Positions 45,642 through 53,859 of a DNA stretch of 64,000 nt are shown here, in pieces. Location: positions 51,797-115,796 of the forward strand of contig NZ_JAHGAJ010000028.1 of assembly GCF_030248535.1 (NCBI RefSeq). The letters are read 5' to 3'. The position numbers were made by a program, and so were the translations under genes. This DNA is from Vibrio sp. D404a (GTDB taxonomy: Bacteria; Pseudomonadota; Gammaproteobacteria; Enterobacterales; Vibrionaceae). The notes beneath the pieces are model-generated. The model did no database searches, had not been told where the DNA came from, and saw nothing but the letters and a program-made list of their open reading frames with translations. Position 1 is the stretch's first letter. Each line of letters begins with the position of its first letter.

Positions 45642-46304
45642 ATGACGAACATCTTTATTGTTGTAATTCTTCTGGTTGTTTTCTTCTACTTCATACAAAA
45701 ATATGTGGTTAAGCATGACGATACGAAAGATCATGCTTATCAAAAGAAAGGTGCACTGCTCAATATGCAGCAAGCGGCTTTCTATAATGCACTCAAGTCT
45801 GCCGTGGGACATCATGGTGCTGTATTCGCTAAAGTAAGTATGACGAGTGTAATCGCACCGGCGAAGTCTAATTCGAAGAAGAACTGGTTTATCGCGAACA
45901 ATAAGATCGCGCGCAGTTATTTTGATTTTGTAGTTTGTGACCCAAGAACGTTAGAGCCTAGAGTTATCATTGAGCTCGATAACGGACAAGAACTTAATAA
46001 AGGCAAAGTCGACCGAGAGAAGTTGCTGATTCATGTGTGTAAGTCAGCAGGACTGCCGCTGATAGGTGCTTCTGTTAAACACAGTTACCAAGTTAGTCGT
46101 TTAAAAAGGTTGCTTGCCGCGCATATTGACTTGATTGAGCCATCTAAAGAAGTTCGCTTTTGTAAGAAGTGTGGCTCTCCGATGATTATTAAACTGGCCA
46201 GCCAGGGTGAACACAAGGGAAGACGATTCTTTACGTGTAGTCGCCAGCCAAATTGTACCTACACAGAAAACTACAATGTTGTTTTTGAAGCAGACGAAGA
46301 GTAA
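45642..46304 (+). CDS. DUF2726 protein with C-terminal zinc ribbon
   Basis: A 220-residue protein: N-terminal membrane helix (3-18), DUF2726 domain (about 40-160) and a topoisomerase-type zinc ribbon (C174, C177, C199, C205). DUF2726 belongs to the PD-(D/E)xK nuclease-like superfamily; D95 and the E111-x-D113 segment (YFDFVVCD and VIIELDNGQE) fit that active site. A membrane-anchored nucleic-acid enzyme or binding protein is plausible but untested. Single gene followed by the tRNA genes. Confidence 0.82.
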   Translation: MTNIFIVVILLVVFFYFIQKYVVKHDDTKDHAYQKKGALLNMQQAAFYNALKSAVGHHGAVFAKVSMTSVIAPAKSNSKKNWFIANNKIARSYFDFVVCDPRTLEPRVIIELDNGQELNKGKVDREKLLIHVCKSAGLPLIGASVKHSYQVSRLKRLLAAHIDLIEPSKEVRFCKKCGSPMIIKLASQGEHKGRRFFTCSRQPNCTYTENYNVVFEADEE

Positions 46305-46415
46305 GAGATACTAAAGCGGGTGTGACCTATCTCAACAAATGTCGATTGCTGAGACCAAAAAAACAACGCTTTGTTGATATATAGAGCAAACAGTTGATTT
46401 AAGGTAAATTTGTGC

Positions 46416-46444
46416 TTGCACGCCATCAGCTCTGTCGTTAATAT
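46416..46444 (+). promoter_or_regulatory. Promoter of the tRNA-Val operon
   Basis: TTGCAC (46416-46421) and TAATAT (46439-46444) are separated by an ideal 17 bp. The first tRNA begins 20 bp further on. Confidence 0.72.
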
Positions 46445-46464
46445 CTTTCTCGTTCTTAAGGAAT

Positions 46465-46541
46465 GGGTCCGTAGCTCAGTTGGTTAGAGTACTACCTTGA
46501 CATGGTAGGGGTCGGCGATTCGAGTTCGCCCGGACCCACCA
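46465..46541 (+). tRNA. tRNA-Val (GAC)
   Basis: A 77-nt tRNA with encoded CCA. The acceptor stem GGGTCCG/CGGACCC, D-arm, anticodon stem CTACC/GGTAG and T-arm all pair. The anticodon loop TTGACAT reads anticodon GAC, for valine codons GUC/GUU. Confidence 0.97.
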
Positions 46542-46616
46542 TACCTTAAGTTGTTCCTTGTCAGAACAACCGCTTTGGTCACACGAGACATAATTAAAGC
46601 AAAGAACACAAAATTT

Positions 46617-46693
46617 GGGTCCGTAGCTCAGTTGGTTAGAGTACTACCTTGACATGGTAGGGGTCGGCGATTCGAGTTCGCCCGGACCCACCA
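46617..46693 (+). tRNA. tRNA-Val (GAC), identical second copy
   Basis: It is identical over all 77 nt to the copy at 46465. A spacer of 75 bp separates them, and a shared terminator follows, so they form one transcript. Confidence 0.97.
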
Positions 46694-46715
46694 AATTTTT
46701 CATACTTCGTATGGC

Positions 46716-46744
46716 AAAAAGCCCGCACATGTGCGGGCTTTTTT
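46716..46744 (+). terminator. Terminator of the tRNA-Val operon
   Basis: AAAAAGCCCGCAC-AT-GTGCGGGCTTTTTT, a GC-rich stem with a long T run. Confidence 0.9.
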
Positions 46745-46785
46745 GTATCTGTGGTTTAACTGTAAGGCTCGTATTGAGCCAAACC

Positions 46786-48348
46786 TCATAGTGTTGGTAT
46801 TAGCTGTAAATCTTTGGCGTTGATTTGCTCCTGATGCTTCAATATCTCTATAGCCAGTTTCTTCGGCATCGGCTTATAAAAGTAAAAGCCTTGAATGTAG
46901 TTCACGCCCAATGCTGCAAGGGTAGAGAGCTGTGATTCATTCTCTACACCCTCTACGATGACTTCCATACCTAGAGTTTCGGCAAGTTGTAGCATCGAGA
47001 CCAACAGTGGTATGCCTAGGCTGGTTTCATCTAAGATATTCTTAACAAAGACTCTGTCAATTTTGACGATGTTAAAAGGGAACTGACGCACAAAGTCTAA
47101 GCCTGCGTAGCCCGTACCAAAATCATCGATGGCCGTTTGTACCCCAACACTTGCTAGTTCGGCTAAGTTCTCTTTGATTTTGAGCATGTCTCTTTCTAAA
47201 CACTCTCCATCTTCGGTTACTTCGAACGTAACCTTCTTTAGCAGCTCTGGGTGCTTCTTGTAGATTTGAAGAACTCTGCTTGAGAAATCTTCATTTGATA
47301 AGACATTGCGGCTGATATTGACGCTGATGTACCTATTTTCGAATAGCTCAGGGTTCCACTGTAAGATTTCTAAGACTTCATCTAAGACAAAGTAAGTGAG
47401 CTCGCCAATCAGGCCTAGGCTTTCAGCCAATGGAATGAATATCGCGGGGGATACATTGCCTTCTACTGGGTCATTCCATCTTAATAACGACTCACAACCG
47501 ACGATTCGTGTCGTACGCTGGTCAACAATGGGCTGTAGGTGAACGTGCAGGTGTTTGTTTTTAAGAGCGTTAGATAAGGAGTATTCGAGGCTTCTTCGTC
47601 CCTGATTTTTATGTTTTATATTCAAAGCGACAATGGTTGCGACACCCGCACAGAGAAAACCGAACCAAGAGTAGGTAAGTAAGAAGTTGATGTAGTAACG
47701 GTAGCCAGCATATGAGATGACGGTTAAGGGATAAGCATCAGACTCAATTTTCAGAGCTTTGATGAAGGAGACGGGCTCTGGCGTTGATATATCACGGTGT
47801 ATGACCTCGACCTTCGACTCTAATCCATACTGTGATAATTGCCCTTCAACGATATCAGAAATGTAATGAGGAGGAATCAACAGGCTGACACCTTCTTGGC
47901 TTTGCTGATCTTTGAAGATCAGCATGATGGCTTTGGATTGAGATATCGCTGAGTTTGTGTATGAAAGAGTTGTGTGGTTGGGGTCGCTTTCAATTCGATT
48001 ACTGATGGTTTGATATAGAGGAAACCAAACATCGCCTTCTGTCGTCGAGCAGTAAAAGTAATCACGATGATTATATATAGCAGCTTCTTTGACCCAGTCA
48101 GTGTGAAATACCGTTTGTCTCAGATCTCGAACAAAGGCCTTACACGGAAGGCTAGCGTTTTGCGTTGTTAGAAAAGAGTCAAACTTCGCCTTTATGTCAT
48201 TTAATTTGGTTTCTGCAAGCTCTACCGACTTCTCACTCACATTCTTATAGTGAAAGGGGGTAATTGGGAGCAGCAGAGCCATAGCGCAACAAAAGGAAGC
48301 GATAAAATGGAGTGACGTTTTGGCAATGCTTTGGTACTTCATGATCAT
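46786..48348 (-). CDS. CSS-motif EAL phosphodiesterase
   Basis: A 520-residue membrane protein: helix at about 14-31, a periplasmic CSS-type sensor domain with C69 and C100 (CST), a second helix at about 224-244, then an EAL domain. Catalytic residues for c-di-GMP hydrolysis are all present: E286 (ESLLRW), N344, E376, D408-D409, K429, E466 and Q486. In E. coli, CSS-EAL enzymes are controlled by DsbA/DsbB disulfide formation and DegP/Q proteolysis, so this one may sense periplasmic redox state. Two ATG codons (48348 and 48342) are possible starts. Confidence 0.93.
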   Translation of the reverse strand: MIMKYQSIAKTSLHFIASFCCAMALLLPITPFHYKNVSEKSVELAETKLNDIKAKFDSFLTTQNASLPCKAFVRDLRQTVFHTDWVKEAAIYNHRDYFYCSTTEGDVWFPLYQTISNRIESDPNHTTLSYTNSAISQSKAIMLIFKDQQSQEGVSLLIPPHYISDIVEGQLSQYGLESKVEVIHRDISTPEPVSFIKALKIESDAYPLTVISYAGYRYYINFLLTYSWFGFLCAGVATIVALNIKHKNQGRRSLEYSLSNALKNKHLHVHLQPIVDQRTTRIVGCESLLRWNDPVEGNVSPAIFIPLAESLGLIGELTYFVLDEVLEILQWNPELFENRYISVNISRNVLSNEDFSSRVLQIYKKHPELLKKVTFEVTEDGECLERDMLKIKENLAELASVGVQTAIDDFGTGYAGLDFVRQFPFNIVKIDRVFVKNILDETSLGIPLLVSMLQLAETLGMEVIVEGVENESQLSTLAALGVNYIQGFYFYKPMPKKLAIEILKHQEQINAKDLQLIPTL

Positions 48349-48908
48349 AGAATAAGCAACAGTTACTGTTCGACTTGGATATGTGTCTCAATTTATAAAA
48401 TCAATATCCATAGAAACAAGTTGAAACATCAATACTGTGAATGAAACCATAACTTTGTGAATTGTTATTCATATTTTTAGTTTACGACTTTACATACTCC
48501 GAATTAGTGTCTCTTTATTTGATGGTTAATTGTACAGTGCATTGCTGGTTATAGGTGTTATCTTGCTTACTAGGTGATAATGTTTAGGTATGCAATCAAG
48601 TGATTATTGATTCAAAGTGAGGTAGGAGTTAGCGACAGTCTTCATTTTACATTAGCTAACGGTGTTATATTTTTAATTAATTGAATTTGTGATGTTTATA
48701 TTTGAATCTTATTTAATTAGTCGAAAATTGAAGGGTTAATAATTTTGAATAGTCAAAACTAAGATTATATTTTTTTTCTATCTGTGACTTAAAATCACAA
48801 CTTATATAAATGATATCTGTTTTATAAAAATTACATTATTAGTCGTTTTTTATTCATGCATAAAATCATTGTTAGGCACTGTTATAAGAACAGCTATTCA
48901 ACGAGGAA
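48349..48908. other. AT-rich intergenic region upstream of the chitinase gene
   Basis: About 560 bp with long A/T stretches and no credible gene on either strand. It presumably holds the promoters of the EAL gene and chitinase gene and binding sites for chitin-responsive regulators (for example a ChiS-type activator), but I cannot point to a convincing operator. Confidence 0.4.
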
Positions 48909-51110
48909 ATGATGTTTATGATGAAACGAACGGCACTACAACTCGCAATTTCTTTCGGTATGGTTGCGTTATCCAATGCGGCTAGCGCGAGCAGCACCCC
49001 AATGACTAACCCGAATGCTGGCGTGGTTGTGGGTTATTGGCACAACTGGTGTGATGGATCGGGCTACAAAGGTGGCAATGCGCCGTGTGTGACCTTAGAT
49101 GAGGTCAACCCGATGTACAACATTGTAAATGTTTCCTTCATGAAGGTGTATGACCTTGCTGATGGCCGTATCCCAACTTTTAAGTTAGATCCCACTATTG
49201 GCCTTTCAGAGCAGCAGTTTATTGATCAGATTTCGGAACTTAACCGCCAAGGTCGCTCAGTGTTACTTGCTTTAGGTGGCGCAGATGCACACGTTGAACT
49301 TAAGACGGGTGATGAGCGAGCCTTTGCTGATGAGATTATTCGCCTGACCGAGAAATACGGGTTTGATGGCCTAGATATCGATTTAGAGCAGGCGGCAGTG
49401 ACTGCGGAAAACAACCAAACCGTGATTCCAGATGCATTGAAATTGGTAAAAGACCATTACCGAGAGCAAGGCAAAAACTTCCTAATTACTATGGCTCCTG
49501 AGTTCCCATATCTAACATCGGGCGGTAAGTATGTTCCTTATATCGACAACCTTAAAGGCTATTACGACTGGATTAACCCTCAGTTCTATAACCAAGGCGG
49601 GGATGGTATTTGGGTGGAAGGCGTAGGCTGGATTGCCCAGAACAACGATGAACTGAAAGAAGAGTTCATCTACTACATCGCTGACTCGCTGAGTAACGGC
49701 ACACGCGGCTTCCACAAAATTCCTCACGACAAGCTGGTATTTGGTATTCCGTCTAGCATTGATGCGGCAGCCACAGGGTATGTGCAAGAGCCACAGGATC
49801 TCTACACAGCGTTTGATCGCTTGACTGAACAGGGGCAGCCTTTGCGTGGCGTTATGACTTGGTCGGTGAACTGGGATATGGGCACAAACGCCCAAGGGCA
49901 AGAGTACAACGAGCAGTTCATTAAAGATTATGGCCCGTTTATTCATGGTCAAGTGACGCCACCACCGGGTAATGATGGCGAACCCGTCTTAAAAGGGATA
50001 GAAAACGCACGAGTATTACACCGAGGCGACTTTGATGAGTTAGCGGGCGTGACAGCACATGACGAGGAAGATGGCGATTTAACGTCATCCATAGTTGTAG
50101 AGGGTTACGTTGACACTTCAGCAATTGGCACTTACGCATTGACGTATAAGGTGGCAGATAGTGATGGCAATGAAACAACGCAAGTCCGTACGATAGAGGT
50201 ATACAGTCAGAAACCTGTTTTTGAAGGTGTCGTGAATACCAGTATTCTGGTTGGCAAATCATTCGATCCTCGTGCGGGTGTGTCTGCCAGCGACCCTGAA
50301 GATGGTGACCTAACTCAAGCGATTGAAGTTTTAGGTTCAGTTGATTCAGACAAGCTTGGCGATTACACATTAACCTATCGAGTAACAGACAGTGCGCTAC
50401 AAACTGTGCAAGCACAGCGAGTGATTACGGTTACTGATGGCAGCACTTGTGCGAACGCTTGGGATGCAGGCACTGTGTATGTTGAGGGGGATAAAGTCTC
50501 TCATGAAAACCAAACATGGCAAGCGGGTTGGTGGACGCGTGGTGAAGAGCCGGGAACGACAGGTGAGTGGGGTGTCTGGAGCAAGGTATCAGATTCATCA
50601 TGTGGCGGCGAAACACCAGACCCAGATGTCGATCCAAGCTTATCTGTAACAGGACTCGCTTCATCTTATACGCTCGATAGTGGTCAAGTGGTTATTGAGC
50701 TGCAACTAAGCAGCAATGAAGCGTTAGATGTAACGACCACAGTGCGTAACGCAGCGGATCGAGTAATAGAACAGACTCAATCACAAGTGAATGGTCAATC
50801 TTCACAGCGCATTGTATTGAACGATATTGAGGCGGGTACTTTCAAGCTATCGACGAATGGTATCGCTGAAGATGGTGAATCGGTTGTGTTTGAGCAAGGC
50901 TTTGCTGTGACAGATGAGGCAGTAACACCTCCACCGGGTGATTACCCAGATTATGTCGCTGGGACATCTTACGAAGCAGGCGATCGCGTAGTAGGCGCTG
51001 ATAATGGCGTTTATGAATGTAAGCCTTGGCCATACACAGCGTGGTGTGCGAGTCCTTCTTATGCACCGGGTGATAGCTTGTATTGGGATGATGCATGGAC
51101 GAAGTTGTAA
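48909..51110 (+). CDS. Secreted modular GH18 chitinase
   Basis: A 733-residue enzyme. A signal peptide ends near ASASS (about 28). The GH18 domain (about 36-345) has SVLLALGG and the catalytic DGLDIDLE with Glu160, so it should hydrolyse chitin. Two consecutive Ig-like DUF5011 domains follow (about 357-430 and 434-511), then a CBM5/12-type chitin-binding domain (about 514-566, with aromatic WQAGWWT), a beta-rich domain (about 571-677) and a second chitin-binding-like C-terminal domain (about 680-733, YVAGTSYEAGDRV). Five starts are possible; ATG 48918 has the best spacing to GAGGA (48903-48907). It ends at a terminator. Confidence 0.93.
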   Translation: MMFMMKRTALQLAISFGMVALSNAASASSTPMTNPNAGVVVGYWHNWCDGSGYKGGNAPCVTLDEVNPMYNIVNVSFMKVYDLADGRIPTFKLDPTIGLSEQQFIDQISELNRQGRSVLLALGGADAHVELKTGDERAFADEIIRLTEKYGFDGLDIDLEQAAVTAENNQTVIPDALKLVKDHYREQGKNFLITMAPEFPYLTSGGKYVPYIDNLKGYYDWINPQFYNQGGDGIWVEGVGWIAQNNDELKEEFIYYIADSLSNGTRGFHKIPHDKLVFGIPSSIDAAATGYVQEPQDLYTAFDRLTEQGQPLRGVMTWSVNWDMGTNAQGQEYNEQFIKDYGPFIHGQVTPPPGNDGEPVLKGIENARVLHRGDFDELAGVTAHDEEDGDLTSSIVVEGYVDTSAIGTYALTYKVADSDGNETTQVRTIEVYSQKPVFEGVVNTSILVGKSFDPRAGVSASDPEDGDLTQAIEVLGSVDSDKLGDYTLTYRVTDSALQTVQAQRVITVTDGSTCANAWDAGTVYVEGDKVSHENQTWQAGWWTRGEEPGTTGEWGVWSKVSDSSCGGETPDPDVDPSLSVTGLASSYTLDSGQVVIELQLSSNEALDVTTTVRNAADRVIEQTQSQVNGQSSQRIVLNDIEAGTFKLSTNGIAEDGESVVFEQGFAVTDEAVTPPPGDYPDYVAGTSYEAGDRVVGADNGVYECKPWPYTAWCASPSYAPGDSLYWDDAWTKL

Positions 51111-51161
51111 GCATGACCTGTTTAACAGCTATGTACTACTGATATAACACATTGAAAAACG

Positions 51162-51193
51162 AAAGAGCGACCCATTTGGCGTCGCTCTTTTTT
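51162..51193 (+). terminator. Terminator after the chitinase gene
   Basis: AAAGAGCGAC / GTCGCTCTTT with a 9-nt loop and a T run. Confidence 0.88.
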
Positions 51194-51243
51194 GTCTTTA
51201 AGAGATTGAGAATGGTTGGATTATGGCTAATTGAATGATGGTC

Positions 51244-51612
51244 TTAGTGAGTTTGGCCGTGGCTTACTTCAAGCAACAACTGCTCAAGAACACATTTCGC
51301 TGATGGTTCTAATGACCACACTCCCAAGATACGATTTAGTGCAGCACGATAGACTTTGCTTTTGAGAAGAAACGCAACCGTCTCTGTGTCGTTACTCAAG
51401 ACGTGTTTTTGAATGAGGGTCAATTCGGCTTTGTTAGCGATATCAATCTTCTGAAGATTAAAAGCGGGCAGAAAGGAACACTCGTACCAGAGTTCGATGA
51501 TCTCTCGAAGTTCCATCTCTTCTTCGGGTACATCGTACTCCCGAAATTGATGATTTTCAGGAATAGCGCTCGTGTACGCGATATCAAGTTTGTCTGCAAC
51601 GAATGTATACAT
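51244..51612 (-). CDS. Hypothetical protein
   Basis: A 122-residue, mostly helical acidic protein without signal peptide, membrane helix or recognised motif. The start has a strong AAGGAAG ribosome site, so it is likely translated. It follows the secretion operon on the same strand after about 108 bp and may be transcribed from it or independently. Its product could be unrelated to secretion; no function can be assigned. Confidence 0.65.
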   Translation of the reverse strand: MYTFVADKLDIAYTSAIPENHQFREYDVPEEEMELREIIELWYECSFLPAFNLQKIDIANKAELTLIQKHVLSNDTETVAFLLKSKVYRAALNRILGVWSLEPSAKCVLEQLLLEVSHGQTH

Positions 51613-51720
51613 TTACTTCCTTGTTATGCGTTGTTTTAGTCCGAATCATCATGCTCTGTGATGAATTTGTCAATTATATTTGGTTATCAAACGGATGAGC
51701 TTCGAATAATGACTCTAAAG

Positions 51721-53859
51721 TTAGCTCAAGCTGTTTAAGTATTTGTCTGTTAAGCCAAAATATTTTAGATTTCCGTCTGGCTCAAGAACTAAGCTCATGT
51801 TTGATGTGGCGATCAAATTAGGATCATTGGTTGAGAAAATCACGGTTTTGTTTAGCAATTTATCGCTAAACAGGCGGTTGAAATATTGAGAGTTTTCTTG
51901 CTCAGCACCATTAAACGGCTCATCAATGATGATGAGCGGTTGTTCACAATTCCCCAAACCCAGTGCCAAACGCAACTTCTGTTGGATTCCGTTAGGTAGG
52001 TTCTTACATTTGTCGACGCTGAGTTGTGTCGCCAAACCGTCTGGTAGCCATTCATCGAGCTCAAAGAAGCTGATCATTTCCTGCATCTTTTCTGTAGGGA
52101 TAAGTCCATTGTGCAGGATGAAGTTGGTCTCTAAAGAGCCTTCAAAAATGTGCAGATTAAACGGGATGTAGTTGATCGAGGTGCGGTAACGATAGCTGTT
52201 GAACTGCTTAATGTTGTAACCATCGACCGACACCGCGCCCTGATAACGGTCTTCCAACCCAGCAATGATCGAAATCAGTGTCGTTTTGCCGCAGCCAGTT
52301 GGACCACAAACCACGACTTTGGCGGCTGGGGGGATTTTAAAGCCCAAGTTGGTTAAACCCGTTGCTGCCCCTGTGTATCTGTGACTGACACCGCTGCCGA
52401 CGATACTGCCTTGAAATAGGCGAATCGGAGGGCTTTTTTCGAGAGTTAGCTTGTCATCATTCATCGACATCAAATTATTGATCTGTGCCGATGAGGCTTT
52501 GATTGATTGGAATTTAGAAATAGAGTTGTAGATACCCATGATAGGGCCAAGCGCCTTCCAAACCAGTATAACAGTGGCGAGCATCGCACCTGCATCAGAA
52601 GTACCTTCCATCACGCCCACAACGGCGGTGACGATACTCGCAGTACCAATCACTTGAATTAAGCTACCACCGGCCGCTTGCACTTTACTGTTTGTGACAG
52701 CAACATTTTCTGCATCGCTGGTACTTTGCAGATGAGAAGCGCTAAAGCGAGATTGAACTACGCGAAGCAACGGCAAACCTTGGATGGTTTTTATCCCGCG
52801 GAGGATTTCGTTCCATTGGTAAGACACCATGGCATTGGCTCGCGAGCTTTTCGATGTCGCTTGGGAGTAGATATAGCGCGAGTAAACACAGAACACCAAC
52901 ATCAAGATAAGACCGCCCATTACCACAAGCGCTGCTGTACCAGACATCAGGGCAATGGCGATAATAAACACGATCACAAATGGCATGTCGAAGTAGCTCA
53001 AGGTTGACTCTGCGGTCACCAATCGACGGAACGTATCAATATCTTTTAAACGCGCCAATTGAGAAGACACACCCGCAGTCGATGTCATCGCATAAGGCAG
53101 CCAGAGAAGCTTGGATATCACAGCTTGTGAAATATGCACCGCGAGATCCTTACCGGAGGTCGCAATGATGTTGACCCGCATCTTTTTGAAGAAGTATTCA
53201 GAGAAGCCTACTATCACCGCGAACAAGGTGAGCCAATAGAGGGTTGCCTCCGAGCTTGAGGTGAGGGCGAAGTTATAAACACTCATGATAAAGAAGGGCT
53301 GCAACGCGCCTAAAATGCTGATCACGAAACTGAGAATAATCAAACTCTTGAGTTCGTTGTTGTAGCGATAAAACGCGTACTTGATCCAGTTGCTTCGATC
53401 TTGTGATTCTGGAGGCGGTTCTCGGAACAGTCGCGAATACTCACTGATTGAAATCAGCAAGCAGGGCTTGTTACACATTGGGTACTCAATGGTGTTGTTA
53501 TTGGTGTAATCAAACAAGAGCAACTTGCCATCTTTGGTACCCAAAAAGATCGCGCTTAGGTTTTCGATTTCAATAAAGCACGGGTGAGGGTGCTTATCGA
53601 TGTTCTCGAGCGTTTTTAGTTTAGTGACATCGCAGCGATAACCAAGGCGCTCTATGGTTGCGGTAAAGCTATCGCCGTCTTTTGGCTTAGGAATGAAAGC
53701 ATCACTCAAGATAGCGGGTGTACCTTCCCATTCAAGTGCTATCAGGGTGTAGGCCAGACCTCGAATCAAGGGAGATTGACTGTAGCGCTCGTCATACCCG
53801 CTCGCTTCAAAATCCATGACTCGTTGAGGAACATTGTTGAAGTCAACTAAGATGCTCAT
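51721..53859 (-). CDS. Type I secretion ABC half-transporter with degenerate ATPase (long form)
   Basis: A 712-residue protein: N-terminal C39-peptidase-like domain without catalytic Cys (1-145, as in HlyB-type carriers), five to six membrane helices (170-440) and an ATPase domain (485-712). Walker A GPTGCGKT (519-526) and Walker B LIIIDEP (642-648) with E647 are intact. The signature position reads LPNGI (621-625) instead of LSGGQ, and the H-loop His is Asn678. It overlaps the previous ABC gene by 4 bp (ATGA), so equal synthesis and a heterodimer are likely. It should move the adhesin across the inner membrane with HlyD and TolC partners. Confidence 0.9.
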   Translation of the reverse strand: MSILVDFNNVPQRVMDFEASGYDERYSQSPLIRGLAYTLIALEWEGTPAILSDAFIPKPKDGDSFTATIERLGYRCDVTKLKTLENIDKHPHPCFIEIENLSAIFLGTKDGKLLLFDYTNNNTIEYPMCNKPCLLISISEYSRLFREPPPESQDRSNWIKYAFYRYNNELKSLIILSFVISILGALQPFFIMSVYNFALTSSSEATLYWLTLFAVIVGFSEYFFKKMRVNIIATSGKDLAVHISQAVISKLLWLPYAMTSTAGVSSQLARLKDIDTFRRLVTAESTLSYFDMPFVIVFIIAIALMSGTAALVVMGGLILMLVFCVYSRYIYSQATSKSSRANAMVSYQWNEILRGIKTIQGLPLLRVVQSRFSASHLQSTSDAENVAVTNSKVQAAGGSLIQVIGTASIVTAVVGVMEGTSDAGAMLATVILVWKALGPIMGIYNSISKFQSIKASSAQINNLMSMNDDKLTLEKSPPIRLFQGSIVGSGVSHRYTGAATGLTNLGFKIPPAAKVVVCGPTGCGKTTLISIIAGLEDRYQGAVSVDGYNIKQFNSYRYRTSINYIPFNLHIFEGSLETNFILHNGLIPTEKMQEMISFFELDEWLPDGLATQLSVDKCKNLPNGIQQKLRLALGLGNCEQPLIIIDEPFNGAEQENSQYFNRLFSDKLLNKTVIFSTNDPNLIATSNMSLVLEPDGNLKYFGLTDKYLNSLS

